DNA from: Poecilobothrus nobilitatus
Taxonomy: Eukaryota > Arthropoda > Insecta > Diptera > Dolichopodidae
Direction: 5' to 3'
DNA length: 64,000 nucleotides
Assembly: GCA_947095535.1 (NCBI GenBank)
Contig: OX352772.1
Coordinates: forward strand, 164,214,615 to 164,278,614
In this document: in pieces, positions 45,711 through 56,309 of the stretch
How the letters are laid out: the number at the start of each line of letters is the position of its first letter
Position numbering within the stretch: the first letter of the stretch is position 1
Position numbers and translations under genes: made by a program
The notes under the pieces: model-generated
The model's database searches: none
What the model saw: the letters and a program-made list of their open reading frames with translations, nothing else
What the model was told of the DNA's origin: nothing

Positions 45711-45846
45711 TTTTTTTGAAAGACCTCTAAAAAACAGACAATAATAACTCTTGAAAAAAAAAAATCTTAATGATATTATTCACAAATATTATTTTAACAT
45801 TAAATATTTTAACGTAACAATTTTTATAATTTCCCTTGTAGCCTTA

Positions 45847-46749
45847 AGTTGGTAACCCTGCACTTTGGGATGGGAAAAAAATTTGACCCATATCGCACGA
45901 CATGTTGACCTACATTTTGATTTATGGGTTTAATGTAGGTCATGCTTGGTTAGTAGGTCAAGAACTTGTTTTGATCGTTTTGGTTTAGGTTTTAAGTTAA
46001 GTTGTATGTGTGGGTTGTTAACTTATAAGTTCCAAATAGTTTTATAATAGGAAGTGAAGGTTGTTGATATTGTGTAAGTTGTCAGACAGGGTTAATGAAC
46101 TGAAAAATTGATTTTATGTATCTTGGTTACTATAAGCCAAAAATTTGTTTTGGTTTAGGTTTTAAGTTAGGTTGTATGTGTGGGTTGTTAACTTATAAGT
46201 TCCAAATGGTTTTATAGTAGGAAGTCAAGTGTTAAACAATTTAAAGTAGGGTCGGCCCTTAATAAACAAAATTGTATTGTAAATTGTATAACTGAAGTTT
46301 AAATACTAGGCCCACATATAAAAGTAGTAAGAAAATTTCTTATATGAAAATAAAAAACAGAAAACATTTTTTTATTTTTAAATCAACGCATCTTTAAAAT
46401 TGAAAAGAAAAAGTGTAATCCTGTTTTTTTTTTTTTTTTTTTTTTTGTTAGCATAAAGAACAAAAATTAAAGTAAGATATAGATTTTTTTTTGCTTACAT
46501 AAAAATATGATCTCTTCTGGATAGAAGAATTTATAGAAGAAAAGAGAAAACGAAAGTCATTAATTAGCTGACTGCATGTCGTGTAAGATATTTTTTTTAT
46601 TTTTAATTAAGAATGTTCAGAAAATATGAATAAAAAGAAAACAAACAGCAAATTAAAAATATGGAACTGATTAAACTAAAGATATACTCTTTACTCTTGA
46701 TATGCATTTATATTTTTTTGTTTTTGTATAGAATAAAAAATAATTCAAA
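45847..46749 (+). repeat. Left TIR of Polinton 2
   Basis: About 900 bp, inverted copy of 58849-59700. Contains an 80-bp direct repeat (45977-46060 and 46147-46229, 170 bp apart) that includes 'gtatgtgtgggttgttaact' in both copies. It also has a 22-T run near 46426-46446 and a roughly 100-bp stretch around 46350-46450 not matched in the right TIR. Confidence 0.92.
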
Positions 46750-47159
46750 AATTTCTAGTTTTAAACTAAAAAAAAATTTAAGACTTGTTCTTGTTATAGT
46801 TAAATTAATATACGAGTATACAAATCACTATTTATCTAGTCAAAGCAAGGAATTGATATAAAAAGAATATAATGTAAAAGTTGAATGATTCTATGATAGT
46901 AGAGTTCCTGGTTTTAAAAAATTACAATATTCTATTAATAACAAGATAATAATTAATAATTTATTAAGATTCTGAAAAATGTAATGATTATAAAAGAAAT
47001 CGAAGGTATAGAACTGTATAATATGTATGTAAATAATGTCTACTTTTACATATAGAATTTTTTTGTTTAAATCTTTATTACATTCTTAAAAATTTTAAAT
47101 TAATATACAAAACAAATATTTTTACAATACAAATAAAAATGTTCAAATTTGAATGAATA
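46750..47159. other. Non-coding stretch between left TIR and PolB
   Basis: AT-rich sequence. It would hold the PolB polyadenylation region. The hydrophobic frame 46661-46861 straddles the TIR boundary and is unlikely to be a gene. Confidence 0.45.
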
Positions 47160-50100
47160 CTATTTTGATTTACTTATCAACATTTGCTTTTTTCTGTTAT
47201 ATCCATACGGTAAAGAACTACCATCTTCATTAAATTTTCGTTTTTCCGATTTTGGTTGATATTTTTTTATTTCGGGAATCGTAAGTACATCATGATTTTT
47301 ATTTCGACGAATATTTTCTGAAATGACGTATGTGTCTGCACTATTCAATGAATTTAAAACTGCTGCCTTTATGCTATTAAACTTGATTTTTAGAGAAGCT
47401 TCGGAACTAAGAGAGAATCCTTTAACTTTACAAACAATTTTTTCTGTATTATCTTTTGTACAGTAAATTTTGTAAGCGTAGTTCTTGGGACCACCACTTA
47501 CAAATTCTGTAATATAACTTCCTACACCATAACATTCTAATTCATCAGTCATGTCTCCTATAAATTCACCTATTTCTGGTTCATATTCTCCTTCTCGGCT
47601 AATATACAACACTAAATCGGTGTCATAATATAATACTCTACTATCCAACATCTCTAGATAACTGTAAAGTTGAAGACGAGCATGTGTTGTTGTATAAGCA
47701 GCGATACTTACGTTGACAGTAGATAAAGAAGTTACTGCTTCTTCTTTATATTTGCAGCTAATCACTATGTTTTCTTCATTTACTGGAAATATATGACATA
47801 CTTCTACAGAAGGGTTTGTTATTAACTCATAAAGTTTAAAAGGTTGATTTATAATGCTGGTTTGTTATTGATTTTCTCTTTGCCCAAATTTTCCCCAGAA
47901 TGAGTTTAAAATAATCTTAGCAAAAGATCTTAAACCAGGGTTATTAACTACTTTATCGTATTCAAATTTAATTTCTTCCTTTTCAAAAAAACTATCAATA
48001 TATTCTTCTTTTTCTTTTTGAGTTTGACATTTTATTGGCCACCCAGAAGCTTCTTGTTTAATCTTTATAAATTTATTCATCATTTTAGTGAATAAACCAT
48101 CAATACCATTGCAATTGTCATATTTTACTGTTTCGTATTCCCAAACTTCATAAATACTTAAAAGTTTATACCCTTTTTCAATTGCTTTTTTAATTTCGAT
48201 CAATTACCCAAGTTTCTACTAATGCTCTTTCATCGTCTGTATGTTCACAGTATTTTCCTTGATATTTTTGTTCACTACAAGTGCTACATAGTGAGAACAT
48301 CAATTTATTATCTTGTTTGACAGGTAACACGGGGTGTAATAGATTTGTTGGTGGTAAGATTTTACATTTAATAATACCGTCAATAGTCATTCTGTTTAAC
48401 TTAGAGCAAGTATCTTCTCCAACATAAATCTTAGAATGGTTTATGGGAAATTTTCCTCGTTTGCAAACATATGGGTATAAGGAACATACATCTATGTATT
48501 TAATTTTTTCTCCTTGTTTACATTTATAATATGTGTAAGTATTTCCCGTTCTTCCGCCATAAAATGCATCACGAGGATTTAAAGGAATTAAATTAATTAA
48601 TGAATGATTTTCTAAATATCTCATATTTTCATTGTGTCTCATTAGCTCCCGGAATTCACATTCCCACATCTCAATAACTTTATATCCACATGATTTTATA
48701 AACTCTGATCTCATTAATGTTTTTTCATATCGTAGATTCAAAGTATCGCCAGAGTTATCATGTAATGGTATATTCCTTTGGTTTGTTAAACATTTTGGAT
48801 GTCCATGATAATAGCAACCGTAAAATTCAAATATTTCTTTAGTCTCTTCGCAAAATCCATCGACTTTAACATTTCCGATTTGTTTTTCTTTTCCATTAAA
48901 TGCACATTTCAAATCAATTTTTCTTAAATCTTTTTCCCAAATAAGCCATTGCATGGCAATTTTGGACTGATTGTCTACCATCCTATATCCTTTTCTTGGT
49001 ATAATTCCTATAATATTCGATTTGAGAAAGTTTCTTCTATATACAAGATTACAGGCGGAGGCTATTGTTGTTGCTTCTAAAAACGGTTCAACATTACATT
49101 CTTCTAAAAAAAAATTTCTGAAAACCAGACAAGCTTTAGTTAGAATTTCAACATCATTTTTACAGTATTCTAAAATATCTTTCTCCATATTAAATTCTGA
49201 GTTTCTATTTTGTTCATACCACATTAAAAATTCATTACGCTCATCTGCTTTCATTGTATTAGAGTTATAGTATTTAATTGCTGGAAGTGTCCCAATGTAA
49301 TTTTCATTTTCCAATTTATTAAATAAATGTGGAAAATAACCGTTTTTCAAATTGATCGACAAATTAAAAGCTTTCGGTAATTTTGCCAAGGCCATAGGAA
49401 AATAGTTCATAGAATCAATAAATTTAATATTATCAATTATCATAACAATAATTTTTGTACCTCGCATAATTAACTTTGGTTCAAGTACAGTTTTATTGAA
49501 TATATAATTCAGAATAAACTGATGGTCAAACGATTGCCCATTATGAGCAATTATGACAATCTTTTTGAATTCCTTTCTTAATTTTAAAATAAATTCCATG
49601 AAATCCTCTATCACATTTTTCGTTTTAAAAATTCTTTCTCTTAATTTACATTTTTGACAGAAGTATAGAGAATCAATGTTTATACATTTAAAGCATCTCA
49701 GTTGAGCCACACATAAACTTGGAACATGTTCTTTTATTTTTGTAGAGTTAATTTCTTCTTGTCTTGTTTCTAAGTCATAAAATACGTAAATGCAGTTTTC
49801 AAAATTTACTTTTGTTTTGTCTTGCTGAATGAATCATTTATGGTTTTCAGTAACATGATTATCGCAAATTTTACAAAAATATTCACCACATATATATGAG
49901 TCCTACAACTTTTATGAACTTTAAAAGAATTGCATTTCCTAATTTCATCACAGGTGCTTCTATTTTTTGAACTGGAAGCCTTATGATTTTCAAAACATGA
50001 TTGATCACGATATGCGCGATTGCACTGCATACATAAAATATTTTTAACATTAATTGAACAAGCAGGTGAGTTTTGACAGCAAGGACAACTTTTCGAACAC

Positions 50101-51050
50101 CTATGTTAATTTTTTTTAGAATACGGAATATGACATTCTTCACAATAAAATGCTGTGCAAAAAGCAGCTGTGAGCGAAGTTATTACATTATAATGATTAT
50201 TATGGTATAGCAAGTTAATTTTCTTTCCATTATTAAATCCTTCAAATATTACTTGTGCACCCCTTGCTCCATATTTATATACAACAATTTTGTGTTTATG
50301 TAAAAATTTTTGAAATTGATTCAATTCACGAATCCCCCAACCTTCAGATGGAATTGTTATTTTTGATGTTTTTAATAATTTTAAAGCTATTAAAGTTTGA
50401 AGTTTTCCTATATTTTTTCAAATTTTTTCATATTCAATAAATTTTTCAATTTTAGCGATTGAAACAACAAGTGCACGTGGTAGACATAAATTATCGCTGT
50501 TTTATTGTTATTATTACTTTCCTTTTTAAGCATTCCTCTTTATAATTTGAATATTTATTATTTCTACCTCTACCAGAGGGTAATCTAACACGGGTAACTG
50601 TTAAACAAAAAGTGTCTGTACTTAAGCCTATAGACATAAAATAAAAATAGTTTATTATTAAATGAAACAAAAAATGCATTATAAATAACTAACTTCAGAA
50701 TTACTTTGAAAAACATTAGAAATTATATCCCAAATGGCGCTAAATTTAAGTTCATGAGCGGATCTAAAACTGAGCTACGCAGGACCTTGATGTTCAAAAC
50801 TCTCTCCACAAAATGTTAACCCAATCTTATCAGTGGAATTCACATTTTTTACAGCAATCCTGATTATTTGATGTAAAGCATCCTTAATACAGCTAATTGG
50901 TTCTCTATTTTCAGGTGCGGATTTAATTACAAATTTTATTTTATGTCCGTTCATATTAAACCTTTTAACAAATGTCAAATTCTCGCTTTCTATTATGTAA
51001 GGCGTTATAGTTTCGGTAAGAAACCTTTGTAAAATAATTTTTTTCGACAT
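47160..51050 (-). pseudogene. Protein-primed family B DNA polymerase, nearly full length, element 2
   Basis: About 1,300 codons from 51050. N-terminal block: DKIGLTFCGESFEHQ, then a stop and LSFRSAHELKFSAIWDIIS. Next come STDTFCLTVTRVRLPSGRGR, INLLYHNNHYNVITSLTAAF and Cys-rich zinc-finger-like sequence (50150-49880: FYCEECHIPY, CMQCNRAYRDQSCFENH). Exonuclease motifs: Exo I YVFYDLETRQ, Exo II IIAHNGQSFDHQFIL, Exo III YCKNDVEIL. Palm: motif A KYIDVCSLYPYVCKRG, motif B ILNSFWGKFGQ, motif C YYDTDLVLY (both Asp kept, with Leu where Ser is common). Breaks: stops or frameshifts at about 50775, 50690, 50430, 50108, 49900-49800, 48200 and 47870-47765. All catalytic motifs survive, so decay is recent or partial. 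Confidence 0.92.
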
Positions 51051-51517
51051 TTTCTTTATACGGATTTCAGATGTTGAATGCTTGAATAACAGAATAATAT
51101 TAAATTTTCAATACAGATTCATTCTCTTAAATTAAAATGACACTTTAATAAATTTTAGTTGTTTTAGTTGTTTAGTTTTATATAAATCTTAAAGATATAA
51201 ATTGTAATCAAATGACAGTATAATAAATTATATTTCATTAATAATTAGATTCTCATCTTATACGTATTTTAAATAGAAAATAGTATTACAACATTGTAAT
51301 CAAACGGCAATGTAATAAATTACCCTTTTTCTACATAAAAAATAGCAACATTGTAATCAACTTACATTTTTGATAGATTTTACCCTTTCCACTTAGAAAA
51401 TATTTGCAAGAGTGTCACTAGTTCTAAAGTTTTTATTTTGTTATAATATTACTCGAAATTTGTATATAAATACATCGAGATTTTATAAAAATATCAGTTT
51501 AATTTTAAGCGAGCAGG

Positions 51518-51802
51518 ATGGCACAGGAATTTGATAAAGTTTACGTGCTGGATGATGTAACAATACAGGCGCAAATTCCTACAAAAAAGAAAAAGATGGC
51601 GAAAATGCCACTTTATCACGAGCAACAACAACAACAACAGCAACATCGTCATCAACAAGAGTAACAACAACACTCATTTTATCAGCCACCAGAGCAAATT
51701 GAACATTTGCTGGCGCATCATTTTCCCTATCATGAAACAACACCAAATTCCACCAAAAAAAGAAAACTGGTGGAATTATTTAATACAAAAAAAAACCTTT
51801 AA
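51518..51802 (+). pseudogene. Small NLS-bearing, Gln/His-rich protein with one internal stop, element 2
   Basis: ATG 51518 (MAQEFDKVYVLDDVTIQAQI) opens a frame divergent from PolB. It has a basic cluster (PTKKKKMAKM), a Gln/His run, an in-frame TAA at 51662-51664 and then continues in the same frame (HSFYQPPEQIEHLLAHHF). It ends with a second basic cluster, STKKRKLVELF, and TAA at 51800-51802. The basic clusters look like nuclear localisation signals. The total is about 93 residues. It could be a regulatory or early protein; there is no recognised family. The stop lies at the end of a CAA-repeat region. Confidence 0.55.
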
Positions 51803-51868
51803 AAAAATTTTTAAAGGTTAAAGATATGGAGCCAAGTAGGCTCTATAAAATACATAAAATAAAAAAAA

Positions 51869-52042
51869 ATGAACACCGTTTACGGTGAAAAATGGGTCTT
51901 CGAGACCCCTAATAATATTATATTTGAAGATAACGACTTCCGAGAGGAAATCGAAAAAAATACTTATTTCCTCGTAAACGAGGAAAATGAGTTAATTTTA
52001 AAAGAAGAACGTGGTGATTTTCAATTCGCCACAAAACAATAA
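51869..52042 (+). CDS. Small acidic ORF, 57 residues, element 2
   Basis: ATG 51869, TAA 52040-52042, uninterrupted. Reads MNTVYGEKWVFETPNNIIFE, then acidic residues (EDNDFREEIEKN) and LVNEENELILKEER. It lies 66 bp after the preceding gene on the same strand and is followed by AATAAA-like sites. Glu/Asp/Asn-rich, predicted mixed strand and helix. No family recognised. Its position in a plus-strand pair divergent from PolB suggests an early or regulatory gene (inference). Confidence 0.5.
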   Translation: MNTVYGEKWVFETPNNIIFEDNDFREEIEKNTYFLVNEENELILKEERGDFQFATKQ

Positions 52043-52059
52043 TTATAGTTTAAGGTTTT

Positions 52060-52400
52060 ATGTTATATCATTTATAGAATAAGAATTATTATATATTAAG
52101 AATTATGTTTTTATATTAAGAATTTTATATAAAGAATTTGTTCAATAAAAAATTTTATATCAAATAAATTTTGTACTGTTCTAAATTTATTTTCATTTTT
52201 CAGATGTTAGGATTTTATTTTATTTTTCAGATTTTAAGATTTTATTTTATTTTTCAGATGTTATCAAGTTTTATTTTTATATAAAGAATTTGTTCAATAA
52301 AAAATTTCATTTCAAATAAGTTTTGTACTGTTCTTAATTTTATTTTATTTTTCAGATGTTAGCAAGTTTTTCAGATCCTTATTAAAGTTTTATTTTACAG
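52060..52400 (+). repeat. Direct repeat, 152-bp spacing, downstream of the small ORFs
   Basis: The block 'aaagaatttgttcaataaaa' starts at 52131 and 52283. Each copy is followed by 'ttttgtactgttct' and 'tttcagatgtta'. A third, partial 'tttttcagat' series lies between. Each copy contains AATAAA, so they may serve as polyadenylation sites for genes converging from both sides. Confidence 0.75.
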
Positions 52401-52403
52401 ATA

Positions 52404-53487
52404 TTAAACAATATTTATTGAATTTATCCATGTGTTATGTTTTTCGTCAAACCCAAACCATTTATCAAAAACTTTATTGCCTTTTTTCTTTAAAATTTTT
52501 TCGACAAGATATACGTTTGGGTGTTTAACAGATGTGAGTTCCTCCTCATAAAATCCACCAAATATTGAATCATTTTTATAATCAACCAGCTGATATGTGA
52601 TCGGAAAGGTACTGTTTACTTTGATAATTTTAAAAATTTCAGTAGACCAATTCGGTTGAAAACCTTTTTCAAAAGTTTTTTTGTATTTACTTATTCTAAC
52701 ATAGTCTCCAACTTTATATTTAGCTTTTAGAGAAATTTTAGATTGGATGTAAACATTTTTTAAAATAAATTTTTCGTTTTTCTTAGAAATTTCTTTTACT
52801 ATTTGATATCTTGATATGATTTTTACACCATCTAACTAGTTCTAAAAATCTAATTTTACAATTCTTTATTTATTTACTCTGAAAACTTTGAATTTTTACT
52901 GGGTTCTACAGTATATAACGCGGTTCAATTTTACTGGCAAATCATTTTTGGTAAGATATTTTACAAAAATGGGGTAATTTAGTTGTTCTATGTTTAGTGG
53001 AACTATATGTGTTTAATAAAGATTGCAATATATAAATCCATTTGTAGTTTTCTTGTAAACTAAATATTTTCCACATTAAATTTTTTAAAGTTCAATTAAA
53101 GCGTTCTACAATAGATGCTTTCATTTCAGAGTAAGTATGATATTGATTAATACCCTTTTTTACAACAAAATTTTGAAATATCGAATTGAAAAATTCTTTA
53201 CCTTGATCTGAATGAATGTTTTTAGGTAGTCGTTTTATAATTTTCTTTAACGCATTTAAAACATTACTACCGGTTTTAGTTTTAATTGGTTCAGCATAAG
53301 CATATTTAGAAAATATATCTATAACGGTTAACATATATTTAAAACCTTCGTTGAATTTTCTATAAGGAATCATTTCCACTAGATCAATTTGCCAGGTATC
53401 ATTTACTCCTTTCTGCTTGACTTTCCTTCTAAGATACCTTTTTCTAGCTGGTCTATGTATTTCTTTTACTATTTGAGATCTTGACAT
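52404..53487 (-). pseudogene. Polinton integrase (rve, DDE) with chromo-like tail, element 2
   Basis: ATG at 53487 (MSRSQIVKEIHRPARKR). Core: TWQIDLVEM (first Asp), IHSDQGKEFFNSIF (second Asp), MKASIVERFN (Glu), 33 residues between the last two. An in-frame TGA directly follows ERFN. The frame continues with LMWKIFSLQENYKW, then is disrupted by a 180-bp block duplicated from the gene's own promoter/start (52791-52972). The C-terminal part resumes as FQPNWSTEIFKIIKV and a chromo-like module (YLVEKILKKKGNKVFDKWFG), ending at 52404. The catalytic triad is intact but the protein cannot be made in one piece. Confidence 0.88.
52791..52972 (+). repeat. Duplicated integrase/53650-gene promoter block, copy inside integrase
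   Basis: Direct repeat of 53461-53652, 670 bp away. Both start 'ttcttttactatttga' and contain 'gttctacagtatataa' (TATA-like) and 'ggttcaattttactggcaaa', and end at 'ttttacaaaaatgg'. The copy here sits between the catalytic core and C-terminal domain of the integrase. Confidence 0.88.
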
Positions 53488-53652
53488 GATTTTTACACCA
53501 TCTAACAAGTTTTAAAAATCCAATTTTACATTTCTTTATTTATATACTCTGAAAACTTTAAATTTTGACTGTGTTCTACAGTATATAATGCGGTTCAATT
53601 TTACTGGCAAATCATTTTTAACTCAATTTTTGTAAGATATTTTACAAAAATG
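53461..53652. promoter_or_regulatory. Divergent promoter between integrase and the 53650 gene, element 2
   Basis: About 160 bp separates integrase ATG (53487, minus) and ATG 53650 (plus). A TATA-like 'gtatataatgcgg' lies at 53581-53593, about 60 bp before the plus-strand ATG. The block is the source or partner of the duplicate at 52791-52972. Confidence 0.55.
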
Positions 53653-53892
53653 GCAGCTGATTCAACAACATTTCCATTTACTGAGGAAATTGTAATAGTC
53701 AGTACACAAAATGAGGTTCAAGTTGATGAAATTACATCTACTGTAGATGACGAGGAATTAATGGAAACTGAAGAATTCATACCACCGTTTCAAGTTTTAG
53801 ATGAAGCTACAGATGAGCAACAAATTTGGGAAATAAATAACCAAGAAGGAGATCCTGACTATTTTGCAGAATTTTTTAGAAATAATTTATAG
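53650..53892 (+). CDS. Small acidic protein (80 residues), element 2
   Basis: ATG 53650 (in AAAAATGG context), uninterrupted to TAA. Strongly acidic: EITSTVDDEELMETEEF, then PPFQVLDEATDEQQIWEINN and FAEFFRNNL. Hydrophobic residues spaced in acidic surroundings resemble an acidic activation or interaction domain, but that is only composition. It is divergent from integrase, with a TATA-like box upstream. No family recognised. It is one of the few unbroken ORFs in the element. Confidence 0.55.
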   Translation: MAADSTTFPFTEEIVIVSTQNEVQVDEITSTVDDEELMETEEFIPPFQVLDEATDEQQIWEINNQEGDPDYFAEFFRNNL

Positions 53893-54121
53893 CCTAAAAT
53901 AATATATAAGAATATTTGTATAAATGTATATGTATCTATAAGTATTTCATAATACAAAGAAATTAAATAAATTTTACAAATTTTTCATTTATTGTTGTTC
54001 TTGACTAAAATATTACAAATTTTATTTTCTAGTAGTACAGGTATTTCAAAAAACAATCTAGAATAATTACATTGAACGCTATAACGTTGTATTGGAATAT
54101 ATATTTCTTCGTGCAATTTCA
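53893..54121. other. Intergenic, convergent 3' ends
   Basis: Short AT-rich stretch between the plus-strand acidic gene and the end of the 54122-54567 minus-strand gene. Confidence 0.4.
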
Positions 54122-54567
54122 TTACATGCTTTTTTGACACGTTTTTATATATTTAATAACATATTCCCGTGCAATTGATTCAGCACTTTTATTGTGTATC
54201 ATTACAGCTTGAAGAAAATCAATTAAGTTGTAAAATGTGTCAGCTTCCTCCTTGTTAATACTAAGACATCGACCAATAACAATTCTTAACCCATATTGTA
54301 AACATAATTTTGTATTCTTTATTGATTGTTTCGAGTACCTTTCACAAAATTGCTGATGGAACTAACACCAATCATGATATTTTAAAATAGGTGGCTTTTT
54401 TCCAATACGGTGAAAAATACAAGTTGCTACAAGAGATTCTGTATCAAACCAACAAGAACTTTTAATGACTGATTTCTGTTGAGAAAATATGTATTTTTAT
54501 CATCAAATAAAGTATTTTTATCATCACAACAAAACTTAACGTCCACAAGTGCACAGGATGATGACAT
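54122..54567 (-). pseudogene. Unrecognised protein, about 148 codons, element 2
   Basis: ATG at 54567 (MSSSCALVDVKFCCDDKN). After a frameshift near 54480 reading continues: WFDTESLVATCIFHRIGKK, PILKYHDWC, an in-frame TAG, then FCERYSKQSIKNTKLCLQYG, EADTFYNLIDFLQAVM and SIAREYVIKYIKT. The middle is aromatic and Cys/His-bearing and the end is helical. I looked for a protease triad here and do not see one. Being downstream of the major capsid gene on the same strand suggests a virion or assembly role (inference). Confidence 0.5.
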
Positions 54568-54635
54568 CTTGTCGAATATTCAAATACATGTTTCAGTATT
54601 CTATTTATAGATTTGTAAATATATTTCGATTTTTA

Positions 54636-55826
54636 TCAATTTGTATGCTTGCAAATCAAATCAAATTCTCCATAAACTTCATTTCCAGATGCATCTGGAG
54701 TTAAATCAAAAGCTAGTATAAAAAATCCATTACTAAACATAGACTTTGTTATCTGATGACCTTTATCATTGTGGTAAATTCCAGTTCCTGAAAAAAGTGT
54801 AGTGTATGCTCTTGTACAGGAATTATTTTCATCTGAAAAACTCTTTTCAATTGCTGAATTAGGTATTTGAACGCCATTTACGTTTAACACAAATTATGAA
54901 ATATCAAAATGTTTAAAATTGTATGGGTTTTTTGATCTTTTTCCAGAGTAACCCACATTTTCTGTCATACAAAAAATTATTGTGTTTGGCAACTGTCAAA
55001 TAAAAACATTATCAACCGATATTGACGAGCTATTCATTGGAATTGTAAAACTTTTTACTTCAACGCGTTTATAATTATATTTAGCATTGGATTTCCCAAG
55101 AACAGCATTCTGTGCCAACAGTACGCTTGGATTAACGGTAACATGTCTCACAAATAGCGTGGCTTCTATAATTTTTAATTGTGATTCATCAGAATCGTCT
55201 GCAAATAGATAAAAATCTGGTTTTACAAGTGTTAAAACTATACGAATGTCAACATTATTTATAAGTAAAGTAGGTTGATTAAACATATCTACGTGTAGTT
55301 TACCCATAAGTTCCACTACATTGCTATTATGATACAATTTTTGGTGCTCTTTTGAACCATTATTATCAGATTTAGCTATATTTGCTTTATCTAAAATCCA
55401 TCCTGCACATTCTAAATGAGTTGCAGCAGCATCTGTACCATAATTTAATAAAGATTCAATATAAGCTCTATAGTGATAATTTCCATCAGGTGTTATATTT
55501 TTACCATTTAATTGAACATTACATTGTTTTATTAAAGAATGTAAAATGTTATTAACTACACTTGGTTGTATTATTATTCTTCCTTCAGCATTTTTATCAT
55601 TATTCCATTGCGTTCCATCTTTCTTTAAGATCTGTACTTTTAATCTCAAATATGTAGAAGACAAATCTCTATATGTATCGCCATGACCCAGTGAAACAAA
55701 TTCAATAGTTGACGGGTTGTCTAAAGAAACAATAGGATTGTAGGAAACTTCTTCAGATCGTAAAATGCTAGACTGAATGGGTTGGGTTTTAAAGATATCC
55801 AACTCAGATTTCATACACTCAATCAT
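54636..55826 (-). pseudogene. Double jelly-roll major capsid protein, element 2
   Basis: A single frame of 397 codons from ATG 55826 with two in-frame stops (54996 and about 54894). N-terminus: MIECMKSELDIFKTQPIQSS, typical of the Polinton capsid family known in databases through nematode F54H12.2. Then FVSLGHGDTYRDLSSTYLRL, IIQPSVVNNILHSLIKQCNV, GNYHYRAYIESLLNYG, LLINNVDIRIVL, LKIIEATLFVRHVTVNPSVL, VEVKSFTIPMNS, and after the stops CTRAYTTLFSGTGIYHNDKG and FFILAFDLTPD. This is a different capsid subfamily from element 1's. The order and spacing of conserved blocks are normal; only the stops disable it. Confidence 0.92.
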
Positions 55827-55828
55827 AA

Positions 55829-55954
55829 TTACTTAAAAATATCTTTTTGTTTCTTTTTGTTATTATCTTTGCGTCGTTTTGTCGTAAAATAGTTTAAATT
55901 TTTAATGAATGGTCTTTTTATAGCTTTTCGTTTTCTTTTACCAGAACCATACAT
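55829..55954 (-). CDS. Small basic protein (41 residues), element 2
   Basis: MYGSGKRKRKAIKRPF, ending NNKKKQKDIFK, with TAA three bases before the capsid ATG (TAATTATG junction). About 40 percent Lys/Arg. Its place directly before the major capsid gene and its composition resemble small basic core/condensing proteins of adenovirus-like particles; this role is inference. Uninterrupted. Confidence 0.6.
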   Translation of the reverse strand: MYGSGKRKRKAIKRPFIKNLNYFTTKRRKDNNKKKQKDIFK

Positions 55955-55979
55955 TTCGAACCATTAGTTTTCGCACGGC

Positions 55980-56267
55980 TTAACGTCGTACATTTTTAAC
56001 AATCTCTTTACTACGATCTTGCATAACTACTTTTACATTTGTACCAGATGCAATATCAGATAAAGCATTGATACCAGAGTTAATAACCCCTTTTTTCAAA
56101 ATATCAGCTGAAGTAAATAATGGTTTCAAATATCTAAAAAGTCCTCCAAAAAAGCTTCCTAATCCACGACCTCTTTGAAAAGGTACGGTTGAATGTAATA
56201 AAGGGCCGATATCATCAAGTCCTCTACCAGATTGAATTAAATAATACTTATAGTATACTCTCTACAT
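55980..56267 (-). pseudogene. Gly-rich minor virion protein (possibly pVI-like), stop at codon 2, element 2
   Basis: Frame with YYKYYLIQSGRGLDDIG, VPFQRGRGLGSFFGGLFRYL, LKKGVINSGINALSDIASG and ending VMQDRSKEIVKNVRR. The 'YY..Q.G.G', '(Q)RG.G.G.F..(G)L.R...P(L)' and 'G...(A)..D...G' pattern recurs in Polinton late gene clusters, near penton and hexon genes. The short amphipathic N-terminus followed by a Gly-rich hydrophobic part recalls membrane-active minor virion proteins. The only in-frame ATG (56265-56267) is followed immediately by TAG; otherwise the 95-codon frame is clean. Confidence 0.65.
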
Positions 56268-56309
56268 AATGAATAAAATAAAATAATATATAGTTTTGTA
56301 AAATCACTT

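Noticed and set aside
46661..46861. 66-codon hydrophobic frame
   Set aside because: It straddles the inner end of the left TIR of Polinton 2, begins in TIR sequence and has only Leu/Ile/Lys-rich AT-biased content.
54122..54567. Possible adenain-like protease in Polinton 2
   Set aside because: No HW, acidic and CG(x)C-type motif order; the Cys and His present do not fit the family spacing.
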